From assembly GCF_008011855.1 (NCBI RefSeq), contig NZ_VOUX01000032.1, positions 124,001 to 188,000 of the forward strand: 64,000 nt of DNA. Direction: 5' to 3'. The position numbers and the translations under genes are program-made. The notes beneath the pieces were generated by a model, which was given only the letters and a program-made list of their open reading frames with translations, was not told where the DNA came from and did no database searches. Positions 10,164 to 18,610 of this stretch are shown piece by piece. This DNA comes from Serratia bockelmannii (lineage in GTDB: Bacteria; Pseudomonadota; Gammaproteobacteria; Enterobacterales; Enterobacteriaceae). The first letter of the stretch is position 1; every line of letters starts with the position of its first letter.

Positions 10164-12254
10164 ATGGATCGCAAGCGTATCGATCAGGCGGCAGCGCAGG
10201 CGGGGATCGCCGCCGATTTCATCAATGCCCACGGCAAGCGGCAGGCGATTGAACCGCAGACCAAGCGCAAGCTGCTGGCGGCCATGAACCGAACCGATGC
10301 CGAGCAGGAAGGAGCGGCGCCGCCGTTACCGGCGGTCAAGGTGTTCTATCAGGGCGCGCCGCTGGCGCTGACCCCGGCGGGCGAAGGCGAGTACCTGTGG
10401 GCGCTGCAACGTGAAGACGGCGAATGCCTGCAGGGGCGCATCGGCGCGCGCAAGACCCTGACGCTGCCCGGCGATCTGCCGGTGGGTTACCACCAATTGA
10501 CGCTGAGCCAGGGCGAGCAGCAGTGGCCATGCCGGCTGATCGTCGCGCCGAGACGCTGCTTCGAGCCGGACGCCTTGCTGACCGGTAAGAAGCTGTGGGG
10601 CGCTTGCGTTCAGCTGTATACGCTGCGCTCCGATCGCAACTGGGGCATCGGCGATTTCGGCGATCTGCGTCTGATGGTGGAGCAGGTGGGGGAGCGCGGC
10701 GGCGCCTTCGTTGGCCTTAACCCGATCCATGCGCTGTATCCGGCTAATCCGGAGAGCGCCAGCCCTTACAGCCCCTCGTCGCGCCGCTGGCTGAATCTGG
10801 CGTATATCGACGTCAACGCGGTGGAGGATTTCCAGCGCAGCGATGCGGCGCAGCGCTGGTGGCAGAAGCCGGCGACGCAGAAGCAGCTGGCCAAGGCGCG
10901 CGCCGCGGAGTGGGTGGATTACACCGCCGTGATGCAGCTGAAGCTGGCGGCGCTGAAGCTGGCGTTTCCGCTGTTTCAGGCGCGCAAGCCAAACGACGGG
11001 CAGCGTCAGGCGTTCGAACAGTTCGTCAGCGAGGGCGGCGACAGCCTGTATCAGCAGGCGGCGTTCGACGCGCTGCATGCCCATCTGGCGGCCAAAGATG
11101 CCCACCAGTGGGGCTGGCCGGCCTGGCCAGAGCGCTATCGGCAGGGGCAGAGCGAAGCGGTACGGCTGTTCTGCTCCGAACATCAGGACGCGGTCCGCTT
11201 TTACCTGTGGCTGCAGTGGCTGGCGGCCACGCAGTTCGCGCAGTGTTTTGACCAGAGCCGGCAGCAGCAGATGCCGATTGGCCTGTATCGCGATCTGGCG
11301 GTCGGGGTGGCGGAAGGCGGGGCGGAAACCTGGTGTGACCGCGAACTGTACTGCCTGAAAGCGTCGGTCGGGGCACCGCCGGATATTCTGGGGCCGCTGG
11401 GGCAAAACTGGGGCCTGCCGCCGATGGATCCGCACGTGATGGCGGCACGCGGGTACCAGCCGTTTATCGATCTTTTGCGCGCCAACATGACCAACTGCGG
11501 CGCGCTGCGCATCGATCACGTCATGGCGCTGCTGCGGCTGTGGTGGATCCCGTATGGCGAAACCGCCGATCGCGGCGCCTACGTCAAATACCCGGTGGAC
11601 GATCTGCTGGCGGTGTTGGCGCTGGAAAGCCAGCGCCACCGTTGCATGGTGATCGGCGAAGATCTCGGCACGGTGCCGGTGGAAATCGTCGGCAAGCTGC
11701 GCGACAGCGGCGTCTATTCCTACAAAGTGCTCTATTTCGAAAGCGACGGTGAATACCATTTCCGCGCGCCGCAGGCCTATCCGGTGCAGGCGATGGCGAC
11801 CATCACCACCCACGATCTGCCGACGCTGCGCGGCTACTGGCAAAGCGACGATCTAACGCTCGGCAACCGGCTGGGTCTTTACCCGGACGCGGAGATCCTG
11901 CGGGCGCTGTTCGCCGATCGGGAACGCGCCAAGCAGGGGCTGCTGGATGGATTGCATCGTTATGGCTGCGTGCCGCAGAAGGTGGGCAAGAAGGCAGCGC
12001 TGCTCGGCATGAGCCCGCTGCTCAACCGCGGCCTACAGCGCTATGTCGCCGACAGCGCCAGCGCCTTGCTCGGCCTGCAGCCGGAAGACTGGCTGGATAT
12101 GGCCGATCCGGTCAATATTCCCGGTACCAGCGATCAGTACCCTAACTGGCGGCGCAAGCTGACCCAGACGCTGGAGGAGATGTTTGCCGACCCGCACATA
12201 AACCGCTTACTGAAGGATTTGGACAAGCGGCGCCGCAAGGTGTCGGTGGGGTGA
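10164..12254 (+). CDS. malQ: 4-alpha-glucanotransferase (amylomaltase)
   Basis: Transfers dextrinyl units between maltodextrins and releases glucose, supplying chains for MalP. It has 696 residues (E. coli 694), glycoside hydrolase family 77. The N-terminal region is the enterobacterial MalQ extension. The catalytic barrel begins near KLWGACVQLYTLRSDRNWGIGDFGDL; the nucleophile region LRIDHVMAL and the acid/base region VIGEDLGTVP are visible. It starts at ATG 10164 after a GGAG site, 9 bp from malP, so it is co-transcribed. No clear terminator follows; an ERIC element lies 60 bp downstream. Confidence 0.97.
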   Translation: MDRKRIDQAAAQAGIAADFINAHGKRQAIEPQTKRKLLAAMNRTDAEQEGAAPPLPAVKVFYQGAPLALTPAGEGEYLWALQREDGECLQGRIGARKTLTLPGDLPVGYHQLTLSQGEQQWPCRLIVAPRRCFEPDALLTGKKLWGACVQLYTLRSDRNWGIGDFGDLRLMVEQVGERGGAFVGLNPIHALYPANPESASPYSPSSRRWLNLAYIDVNAVEDFQRSDAAQRWWQKPATQKQLAKARAAEWVDYTAVMQLKLAALKLAFPLFQARKPNDGQRQAFEQFVSEGGDSLYQQAAFDALHAHLAAKDAHQWGWPAWPERYRQGQSEAVRLFCSEHQDAVRFYLWLQWLAATQFAQCFDQSRQQQMPIGLYRDLAVGVAEGGAETWCDRELYCLKASVGAPPDILGPLGQNWGLPPMDPHVMAARGYQPFIDLLRANMTNCGALRIDHVMALLRLWWIPYGETADRGAYVKYPVDDLLAVLALESQRHRCMVIGEDLGTVPVEIVGKLRDSGVYSYKVLYFESDGEYHFRAPQAYPVQAMATITTHDLPTLRGYWQSDDLTLGNRLGLYPDAEILRALFADRERAKQGLLDGLHRYGCVPQKVGKKAALLGMSPLLNRGLQRYVADSASALLGLQPEDWLDMADPVNIPGTSDQYPNWRRKLTQTLEEMFADPHINRLLKDLDKRRRKVSVG

Positions 12255-12313
12255 CGATGAGGTGTCGTTGTATTAGGTCAAAGGACGAGAACTTTAGTCC
12301 CATCCAAATGACG

Positions 12314-12440
12314 GATACCCGAATTAATTGGCGTTGCAGCTAGGCGGCAAGTGCGTAAATCCCCAGGAGCTTACTTAAGTAAGTGACTGGGGTGCGCGCA
12401 TGCGGCCAACAACGCTGCAACTTCAAGTAAGAAGGGTATC
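12314..12440. repeat. ERIC element (enterobacterial repetitive intergenic consensus)
   Basis: A 127-bp imperfect palindrome from GATACCC to GGGTATC. The core reads AATCCCCAGGAGCTTAC followed by AAGTAAGTGACTGGGGTG, which matches the conserved ERIC core. The length equals the standard full ERIC length. It lies between the converging malQ and nfuA, and its right end overlaps the nfuA stop codon by two bases. It is a non-autonomous repeat that folds as RNA when transcribed. Confidence 0.93.
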
Positions 12441-13014
12441 AATAGTAGGAGTGCTCGCCGCGCTGGTGCTCGGTCAGGTCACGCACGCCTTTCAGCTCCG
12501 GGAATTTCTGCAGCAGCTCTTTCTCGATGCCTTCTTTCAGCGTGACGTCGACCATCGAACAACCGTTGCAACCGCCGCCGAACTGCAGGATTGCCATGTT
12601 GTCGTCGGTGATCTCCATCAGCGTTACGCGGCCGCCGTGGCCCGCCAGCTGTGGGTTGATCTGCGACTGCAGCACGTATTCCACGCGCTCCATCAGCGGC
12701 GCGTCGTCATCGACCTTGCGCATTTTGGCGTTTGGCGCTTTCAGCGTCAGCTGAGAACCCAGTTGGTCGGTCACGAAGTCGATTTCGGCGTCTTCCAGAT
12801 ACGGCGCGCTCAGCTCATCGACATAGGCGGACAGTTTGTCGAACTTCAGTTCGGTATCCGTCGCTTCTACCGCGTCCGGCGGGCAATAAGAGACACCGCA
12901 TTCGGCCGTCGGCGTGCCCGGGTTGATCACGAATACGCGGATTTGGGTGCCTTCTTCTTGATTTGCCAGCAGTTTGGCAAAGTGTTCCTGTGCAGTATCT
13001 GTTATACGGATCAT
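12439..13014 (-). CDS. nfuA: Fe/S biogenesis protein NfuA
   Basis: A carrier that delivers [4Fe-4S] clusters to target enzymes, important under oxidative stress and iron limitation. It has 191 residues, the same as E. coli NfuA. A degenerate A-type N-terminal domain (about 1-100) is followed by a Nfu domain with the cluster-binding pair Cys149/Cys152 in [11 protein letters not shown]. Its stop codon sits within the last bases of an ERIC element, so the element may form part of the 3' end of its mRNA. The neighbour gntX is on the same strand, 58 bp upstream. The E. coli gntT that lies nearby is absent. Confidence 0.97.
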   Translation of the reverse strand: MIRITDTAQEHFAKLLANQEEGTQIRVFVINPGTPTAECGVSYCPPDAVEATDTELKFDKLSAYVDELSAPYLEDAEIDFVTDQLGSQLTLKAPNAKMRKVDDDAPLMERVEYVLQSQINPQLAGHGGRVTLMEITDDNMAILQFGGGCNGCSMVDVTLKEGIEKELLQKFPELKGVRDLTEHQRGEHSYY

Positions 13015-13072
13015 AGCATTAGCTCAATAGTTGACTTCTATAGTCGGTTATAATACGCCCATTGCCGTGGCA

Positions 13073-13756
13073 CTACAACGTGCGGCAAATGCACCATATC
13101 TGCACCGAGGCGGCGCCTTGCCGCTGCAGCAGCGCCGCTATCTGCGCGACGGTGCTGCCGGTGGTCACCACGTCATCCACCAGGGCGATATGCCGGCCGG
13201 CGACCGATGCCACGCAAACGAACGCGCGTTGCAGATTGCGCCTGCGTACCCCGGCGCTCAGCCGCTGTTGCGGGGCGGTTTTGCGCACCCGGCGCAAGGC
13301 GGCGGGCTGATAGGTGCAGCTCAGCCAGCGCGCCAGCGGCCGGGCCAACAGATCGCTCTGGTTATAACCACGGTGCCAGCAGCGTGTTGCATACAAGGGT
13401 ACCGCTAAAATCAGGTCGGGTCTGTTCAGATACTGCTCTCTGCGCGCCTGCTGCCACCGCAGCAACATCAGGCGCGCTAGCGTCGGCGCCAGCTCGGGCG
13501 CGCGGTGGAACTTGAACCTTTTTACCAGTTGGCTGAGGGGCGCAACGTAGTCGCCGACGAACACCAGCCGTTGCCAGGGCGGTGGCCGTTGCAGGCAGCG
13601 GCCGCAGGGCGTTCGCGTCTTCCCGGCGGGCAATCCGCAGCGCGGGCAACACGGCGGGTGGGCCGGCAGATGACGCAGGCAACAGCTGCAGATGCCATGA
13701 CGGATCAGGCTCAACGGTTGTCGGCATAGCCAACAACGGCTGCGGATTGATAGCAT
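13073..13756 (-). CDS. gntX: ComF/GntX-family phosphoribosyltransferase-like protein
   Basis: A 227-residue protein, equal in length to E. coli GntX, starting MLSIRSRCWLCRQPL. The frame continues 45 codons upstream, but into the divergent bioH gene and without similarity, so ATG 13756 is chosen. The N-terminal third holds CxxC zinc-binding pairs (CWLC, CSCC, CPRCG, CGRC). The C-terminal part is a type I phosphoribosyltransferase fold with the PRPP loop ALVDDVVTTGSTV. ComF relatives act in DNA uptake in competent bacteria; in E. coli the protein was linked to gluconate use and to growth on DNA. The exact reaction is not known. It is divergent from bioH. Confidence 0.93.
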   Translation of the reverse strand: MLSIRSRCWLCRQPLSLIRHGICSCCLRHLPAHPPCCPRCGLPAGKTRTPCGRCLQRPPPWQRLVFVGDYVAPLSQLVKRFKFHRAPELAPTLARLMLLRWQQARREQYLNRPDLILAVPLYATRCWHRGYNQSDLLARPLARWLSCTYQPAALRRVRKTAPQQRLSAGVRRRNLQRAFVCVASVAGRHIALVDDVVTTGSTVAQIAALLQRQGAASVQIWCICRTL

Positions 13757-13796
13757 AGCGTCTCCGTGACGGATAAGTATGAAAGGACAATAACCA

Positions 13797-14567
13797 ATGA
13801 CAGCGCTGTACTGGCAAACAATAGGCGAAGGCGAACGCGATCTTGTGCTGCTGCACGGCTGGGGATTGAACGCCGAAGTGTGGAGTTGCATTCAGGCGCG
13901 ACTGACGCCGCATTTTCGCCTGCACCTGGTCGATCTGCCGGGGTACGGCCGTAGCCAGGGGTTCGGTGCCCTGTCGCTGGAGCAGATGACGGAAATCGTG
14001 CTGGCGGCTGCCCCGCCGCAGTCCTGGTGGCTTGGCTGGTCGCTCGGTGGGCTGGTGGCCAGCCAGGCGGCGCTGATGCAGCCCGAGCGAGTCAAGGGGC
14101 TTATCACCGTAGCCTCCTCGCCGTGCTTTGCCGCCCGCGATGAGTGGCCGGGGATCCGCCCGGACGTGCTGAGCGGTTTCCAGCATCAGCTGAGCCTGGA
14201 TTTCCAGCGCACCGTCGAGCGTTTTCTGGCGCTGCAGACGCTGGGCACCGAGAGCGCGCGTCAGGATGCGCGCCAACTGAAAGCGGTGGTGCTCAACCAA
14301 CCGACGCCGAGCGTCGAGGTGCTGAACGGTGGGCTGGAGATCTTGCGCACAGCCGATCTGCGTGCACCGCTGGCGGAGTTGACGCTGCCGCTGCTGCGGA
14401 TCTACGGCTATCTGGACGGGCTGGTGCCGCGCAAGGTCGCCGAGCTGCTCGACGCCGACTGGCCGAACTCTACGTCGCAGATCGTGGCCAAAGCCGCCCA
14501 TGCGCCATTTATCTCTCATCCCGATGAATTTGTGACGATGATCGAAGCGTTTATTGCAGCACATTGA
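13797..14567 (+). CDS. bioH: Pimeloyl-ACP methyl ester carboxylesterase
   Basis: An alpha/beta hydrolase that removes the methyl ester from pimeloyl-ACP, closing the BioC-BioH route to the biotin precursor. It has 256 residues, as in E. coli. The nucleophile Ser82 is in GWSLGG; the catalytic His is in [11 protein letters not shown] near residue 235 and the Asp is in the YGYLDGLVP region near 207. It is divergent from gntX with only 40 bp between starts, so the promoters must be compact or overlapping. Confidence 0.97.
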   Translation: MTALYWQTIGEGERDLVLLHGWGLNAEVWSCIQARLTPHFRLHLVDLPGYGRSQGFGALSLEQMTEIVLAAAPPQSWWLGWSLGGLVASQAALMQPERVKGLITVASSPCFAARDEWPGIRPDVLSGFQHQLSLDFQRTVERFLALQTLGTESARQDARQLKAVVLNQPTPSVEVLNGGLEILRTADLRAPLAELTLPLLRIYGYLDGLVPRKVAELLDADWPNSTSQIVAKAAHAPFISHPDEFVTMIEAFIAAH

Positions 14568-14666
14568 ATGCAGCGTGAAAACGCACGATAGAGCGCGAAA
14601 AAAAACGCCGCCGGGTGGATAAAAGACAAAGCTGTTCAATACTTAGTGAGTCAATGCGTTGGCTGC

Positions 14667-14701
14667 AAAATGAAAAGACCGCGTGCGGCGCTTTTCATTT
14701 T
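14667..14701. terminator. Long inverted repeat after bioH
   Basis: AAAATGAAAAG (14667-14677) pairs perfectly with CTTTTCATTTT (14691-14701), with an inner CCGC/GCGG stem. It lies 100 bp past bioH. It ends in a run of T on the plus strand and would also read as a terminator on the minus strand, but no minus-strand gene precedes it. It probably ends bioH transcription. Confidence 0.6.
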
Positions 14702-14837
14702 GGCGTTTCGTCTCTGGGAAACAGGCCCCGTCAGGGAAAGCAACGAGGCCTGAGGATGTCGCGGCAGCCTGCGGTACTACGCATGGATCCTTGACGGCTT
14801 TCATAACAGATAAATTATCCATTGAGAGGTTAGTGTC

Positions 14838-15122
14838 ATGAAATCATTGAAGATGATTATTGCAGCGGCAGTGCTGGGTTCGGTGTCTTTCGGCTCCATG
14901 GCGGCAACCCTGCTGACCAAGGAAGATCTGGATAAGAATCCGGGTAAATACGAGAAGATCGGCACCGTCACCACGACGGCGGAAACCACGTCACCGATGG
15001 ATGCCAAGGAAGAGCTGTCCAAACTGGCAGACGAAAAGGGCGGTCAATACTACGTGATCCTGGCGGGCCGCGAACACGGTAAATTCAGCGCCATCGCCGA
15101 AGTTTACAAAGACAAGCAATAA
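14838..15122 (+). CDS. YahO/YhcN-type periplasmic protein (DUF1471)
   Basis: A small exported protein of 94 residues. Residues 1-22 form a signal peptide (MKSLKMIIAAAVLGSVSFG, then SMAA). The mature part is a single BhsA/McbA/YdgH-type DUF1471 domain: KYEKIGTVTT, TSPMDAKEELSKLADEKGG and the AIAEVYK ending. The pattern is closest to E. coli YahO. Members of the family are induced by stress and affect biofilm and surface properties, but the biochemical role is not known. A monocistronic unit: a TTGACG box at 14791 and AT-rich sequence near 14814 could form its promoter. It converges with feoC. Confidence 0.88.
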   Translation: MKSLKMIIAAAVLGSVSFGSMAATLLTKEDLDKNPGKYEKIGTVTTTAETTSPMDAKEELSKLADEKGGQYYVILAGREHGKFSAIAEVYKDKQ

Positions 15123-15162
15123 GCCTTGAACGGCAAGGGGCGCGCTGCGGCGCCCCTGATCG

Positions 15163-15402
15163 TCAGGCCTTCAGCCGGTAGAACACCGTGCTGCATCCCT
15201 GGCCCTGCGGGCAGCTTTTGCAACTGCCGCTCAGACAGGCGCCGCCATCCTGTTCGATACGTTCCACTTTCCCCATTGCCGTCAAACGATCCAGCATCGC
15301 CTGCACCAGCGGCAGCGGCGTCGCCAGCGATTGGCTGAGCTGCTGCGCCTGGGCGCTGCCGCGCAGCGCCAGCGCATCGCGCACCTGCAGCAGCCCGGCC
15401 AT
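15163..15402 (-). CDS. feoC: Ferrous iron transport regulator/accessory protein FeoC
   Basis: A small winged-helix protein that, in Klebsiella and Salmonella, binds FeoB and protects it from FtsH. It has 79 residues (E. coli 78). A helix-turn-helix is followed by a cysteine cluster CLSGSCKSCPQGQGC that can hold an oxygen-sensitive Fe-S cluster. Its ATG (15402) shares one base with the feoB stop codon, so translation is coupled. The longer open frame upstream lies inside feoB and is not used. Confidence 0.93.
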   Translation of the reverse strand: MAGLLQVRDALALRGSAQAQQLSQSLATPLPLVQAMLDRLTAMGKVERIEQDGGACLSGSCKSCPQGQGCSTVFYRLKA

Positions 15403-17717
15403 CAGTGACAGCTCCCTTTGGCGCTCTGGCAACAGGCCGCCGGTGTGGCGTTGCCCAGGCGCACCGTGACGCGGCTGCGCGCCCGGCGCAGGCCGAACAG
15501 CACCAGCAGGTTCACCAGCACCACCGCCAGGATCGCCGTCAGGCTGTACTGCGGGTGTTGGTTGAAGGTCGCCGCCTGATAGAACAGCGTCGCCAGCGAG
15601 TAGGCCACGTTCAGCCCCCACAGGATAGAGAAGGTCATCCAGCCGCGGCTTGATTCACGTGCGATGGCGCCCATCACCGAAACGCAAGGCACGTACAGCA
15701 ACACGAAGATCAGGTAGCTGTAGGCGGAAATGCCGGAGCCGAATTTGCTGCTCATCACGCCCATCGAACCGACGCCCATCTCGCCGTCGCCCTTGCTGGC
15801 TTCGATCGGGTTGGAGAGCACGCTCAGGCTGAAGGTATTTTTCAGGCCGTCCCAGGTTTCCTGCAGCGCGCCGCCCAGCTCATCGAGCAGGTTGAAGTTG
15901 GCGGCGTCGAACGCCTCTTTGTTGATGTGCTCGGCGGTATACAGCGTATTCAGCGTGCCGACCACCACTTCTTTCGCCATCGCGCCGGTCACCAGACCGA
16001 CGGTGGCCTGCCAGTTATCGCTGTGGACGCCCATCGGCTGCAGCAGCGGCGTCAGCACCTTGGAGACCGAAGCCAGCGCGGAGTCGTTGATGTTGTCGAC
16101 CGTTTTGCCGCTGAACGAGAAGCTGTTCAGGCCGCCGATGAATATGCTGGCTACCACGATCACCTTACCGGCGCGCAACACGAAGCCTTTCAACCGCTGC
16201 CAGGTTTGCAGCAGCAGGCTTTTCAGGTGCGGCACGTGGTAAACCGGCAGCTCCATGACGAACGGTGAGGCTTCGCCGCGCATGAGGGTATATTTGAGTA
16301 CCAGGCCGGTCAGGATCGCCACCGCGATGCCGAGCATGTATAGCGAGAACACCACCCCAGCACCGTCCTGGCCGAAGAAGGCGGCGGCGAACACCGCGAA
16401 GATCGCCAGACGGGCGCCGCACGACATGAACGGCGCCATCATGATGGTGATCAGGCGCTCGCGCTGGGCGTCCAGCGTACGGGCGCCCATGATGGACGGC
16501 ACGTTGCAACCGAAGCCGACGATCAGCGGCACGAAGGATTTGCCCGGCAGCCCGAGCGCCTGCATCAGGCGATCCATCACGAACGCCGCGCGCGCCATGT
16601 AGCCGGAGTCTTCCAGGAATGACAGGAACAGGTACATCATGCCGATCTGCGGCACCAGCGGCAGCACGGTGTTGATGCCGCCGCCGACGCCCTGCGCCAG
16701 GAATACGGTCAGCCAGCCGGGGAAGTGCAGGGTGTAGCCGAGCCACTGAATGCCCTGAATGAAGATCGCCGCCGAGCCGATATCGAAGATCGGCTGCAGC
16801 GCGCCGCCGATATTGATCGCCAGCAGGAACATCAGGTACATCACCAACAGGAAGATCGGCACGCCCAGCCAGCGGTTGAGAATCACGTTATCCAGCATAT
16901 CGGTCAGGCGGTTGGGCATCGCCTGCTGCGAGTTGCTGACCGCGTCGCTCAGGGTGGCGATAGACTGGTAGCGCGCGTCGGCGATCACCAGCGCCGGGTC
17001 TTCTTGCTCCTGCTGTTGCAACGTCTGAATGGCCGCAGGCAGCAGCGCGACGGCGGGACCGGCCAGCCGGTGGCTGTAGATGTCGCCCTCCAGCATCTGC
17101 AATGCCAGCCAGCGGCGCTGTACTGCCGGCAGCGTTTGCGGCATGGCGTTGCTCAGCGTGGCGACCGCTTTCAGCAGCAACGGTGGGTAGTTCACCAGCG
17201 CCTGCTGTTCGTTGATGCGATGATTGTCGATCATCTGTTTCAGCACGCCGATGCCGTCGGCGCGGGTGGAGATCATCGGTACTACCGGGCAGCCGAGGCG
17301 CGCCGACAGCGCGGCGACGTCGATATCGATATGCTGGCTTTTGGCGATGTCGAGCATGTTCAGCGCCACGATGCAGGGGATGCCCAGCTCCAGCAATTGC
17401 AGCGTCAGGTAGAGGTTGCGCTCCAGGTTGGAGGCGTCGACCACGTTGATCAGCAGATCGGCGTCGCCGCTCAAAATGTAATGGCAGGCGATCTGCTCAT
17501 CGAGCGACGTTTGCTCTGAAATGGTGGTCAGGGAGTAGGTGCCGGGCAAATCGACTAGCCGCACGTCGGACTGCGGGGTGGTGAAATGGCCTTCTTTGCG
17601 TTCGACCGTCACGCCCGCCCAGTTGCCGACCCGTTGGCGTGCGCCGGTCAGCTGGTTGAACAGCGTGGTTTTGCCGGAGTTCGGGTTACCGATTAAGCCG
17701 ATGGTGAGTTTTTTCAT
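15402..17717 (-). CDS. feoB: Ferrous iron transporter, permease with G domain
   Basis: Inner-membrane Fe2+ uptake protein. It has 771 residues (E. coli 773). An N-terminal GTPase-like domain has the G1 motif GNPNSGKTT (10-18), G3 DLPGTYS and G4 NMLD, then a helical spacer. The membrane part carries the two Gate motifs (LPLVPQIGMMYLFLSFLEDSGYMARAAF and its distal counterpart) and the GFGCNVPSIMGARTL block. It lies between feoA and feoC on the minus strand. A Fur box in front of feoA suggests iron control of the whole operon. Confidence 0.97.
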   Translation of the reverse strand: MKKLTIGLIGNPNSGKTTLFNQLTGARQRVGNWAGVTVERKEGHFTTPQSDVRLVDLPGTYSLTTISEQTSLDEQIACHYILSGDADLLINVVDASNLERNLYLTLQLLELGIPCIVALNMLDIAKSQHIDIDVAALSARLGCPVVPMISTRADGIGVLKQMIDNHRINEQQALVNYPPLLLKAVATLSNAMPQTLPAVQRRWLALQMLEGDIYSHRLAGPAVALLPAAIQTLQQQEQEDPALVIADARYQSIATLSDAVSNSQQAMPNRLTDMLDNVILNRWLGVPIFLLVMYLMFLLAINIGGALQPIFDIGSAAIFIQGIQWLGYTLHFPGWLTVFLAQGVGGGINTVLPLVPQIGMMYLFLSFLEDSGYMARAAFVMDRLMQALGLPGKSFVPLIVGFGCNVPSIMGARTLDAQRERLITIMMAPFMSCGARLAIFAVFAAAFFGQDGAGVVFSLYMLGIAVAILTGLVLKYTLMRGEASPFVMELPVYHVPHLKSLLLQTWQRLKGFVLRAGKVIVVASIFIGGLNSFSFSGKTVDNINDSALASVSKVLTPLLQPMGVHSDNWQATVGLVTGAMAKEVVVGTLNTLYTAEHINKEAFDAANFNLLDELGGALQETWDGLKNTFSLSVLSNPIEASKGDGEMGVGSMGVMSSKFGSGISAYSYLIFVLLYVPCVSVMGAIARESSRGWMTFSILWGLNVAYSLATLFYQAATFNQHPQYSLTAILAVVLVNLLVLFGLRRARSRVTVRLGNATPAACCQSAKGSCH

Positions 17718-17779
17718 AGTTCAGCGTGTCGTCTTCAAGGAGAACAGCGCCGGCGCAAGAGCGCGTCGGCAAACGGAGG

Positions 17780-18004
17780 TCAGGGCTGGCCGTCGAGCTG
17801 CAGCAGCGCCAGATCCTTCTTGCGCAGCACCAGGCTGACGCGGCGAGTTTTAATTTCTATCGGATCGCCCAGTGGCGCGACGCGCACTACGTCGAATGAA
17901 GAGCCAGGCAGCATGCCGAGCGATAACAATTTCTGGCGGTAGGCCGGCGCAATTTCACCGGAAAAGCCGACAATCTTATACGTGCGTTTAGGTTGAAGCT
18001 GCAT
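17780..18004 (-). CDS. feoA: Ferrous iron transport protein A (SH3-like)
   Basis: A small cytosolic protein needed for FeoB activity. It has 74 residues starting [14 protein letters not shown]; the frame extends ten codons upstream to an ATG, but E. coli FeoA (75 residues) begins at the position chosen here. The SH3-like core is highly conserved ([43 protein letters not shown]). It lies 62 bp before feoB and is the first gene of feoABC. Confidence 0.95.
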   Translation of the reverse strand: MQLQPKRTYKIVGFSGEIAPAYRQKLLSLGMLPGSSFDVVRVAPLGDPIEIKTRRVSLVLRKKDLALLQLDGQP

Positions 18005-18124
18005 GTGATTAACCTTCCGGGTGCCGATGAACATCGGGCTGATGATAATTGGACGTTGCCGGCGAAAATGCCACGCCGTCGGCGGTATTCATCCATAAGG
18101 TCATGCAATAAAGTGAGTGCAAAT

Positions 18125-18143
18125 AATAGTAATTATCATTATC
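18125..18143 (-). promoter_or_regulatory. Fur box upstream of feoABC
   Basis: On the minus strand the 19-mer GATAATGATAATTACTATT matches 16 of 19 positions of the Fur consensus GATAATGATAATCATTATC. It lies 120 bp before the feoA start codon. Iron-dependent repression of feo is the natural reading. I looked for an FNR site, as in E. coli, and found only a single TTGAT half-site near 18215. Confidence 0.8.
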
Positions 18144-18570
18144 GCGTTCAATACAAAAAGTAAGGGTATTGTAACCAATTATTATGGTGACGGCAGTTTT
18201 TAATGGCGTTGTCTTGATTAACGATGTTTTATCACTGCTTGCACTTGGGAACAAATGAGAATGGCGAGTTAAATCAGTTACATATTTGTAGCCGAGTTTT
18301 CTCGTTTGCAAATATCGATGGCTTTTTCCCTTTATTTATTTCCGCTGAAAGGCAATTCGATAACATTATTCCACCGTAATGCGAGCGGTAACCATTTGTG
18401 TTTCTCTCACAATTCGCGAGATGAAAAATGCGTGTTAACGGAGTTGTTAATAAATGGCTGCAGAAGGAATTTTTGTTGCCTGAATAATGGGAGGGCGGTC
18501 ACGCAGGAACGGGAAATAAAAAGATGATGGTTTATTGAGACGGGTCAAGAAATGCAGCAAGTTTTCTTCA
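18144..18570. other. AT-rich gap between feoA promoter and tex
   Basis: With the promoter region it makes a 606-bp gene-free stretch between feoA and tex (both minus). It is clearly richer in A and T than the surrounding genes. No reading frame in it resembles a known protein. A 73-codon open frame at 18306-18527 (plus) lacks a ribosome-binding site and has an unconvincing composition. It may hold distal feo control elements or the remnant of a lost gene. Confidence 0.4.
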
Positions 18571-18599
18571 TCAGAAAGGGCGGAGCAGGCTCCGCCCTA
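18571..18599 (-). terminator. tex terminator
   Basis: AGGGCGGAGC (18577-18586) pairs with GCTCCGCCCT (18589-18598), ten bp, just past the tex stop codon. On the minus strand it is followed by TTCTGATG, so it has a weak T-run. Confidence 0.65.
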
Positions 18600-18610
18600 T
18601 TGGCTCTGAC

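Noticed and set aside
7752-10232. 826-codon open frame on the minus strand opposite malP
   Set aside because: It mirrors the malP frame and has the His/Gln/Val/Arg-rich composition seen opposite GC-rich genes with strong third-position bias. No family similarity, and malP itself is certain.
10326-11843. 505-codon open frame opposite malQ
   Set aside because: Antisense shadow of malQ with the same biased composition and no recognisable domain.
15136-15157. Terminator between the YahO-like gene and feoC
   Set aside because: AGGGGCGC/GCGCCCCT is a perfect eight-bp stem, but neither strand has a T-run, so I do not call it a terminator.
18205-18230. FNR site upstream of feoA
   Set aside because: TTGAT at 18215 has no matching ATCAA arm at the right distance; a single half-site is not enough.
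18306-18527. 73-codon open frame in the feoA-tex gap
   Set aside because: No ribosome-binding site, AT-rich composition and no resemblance to any protein I know.
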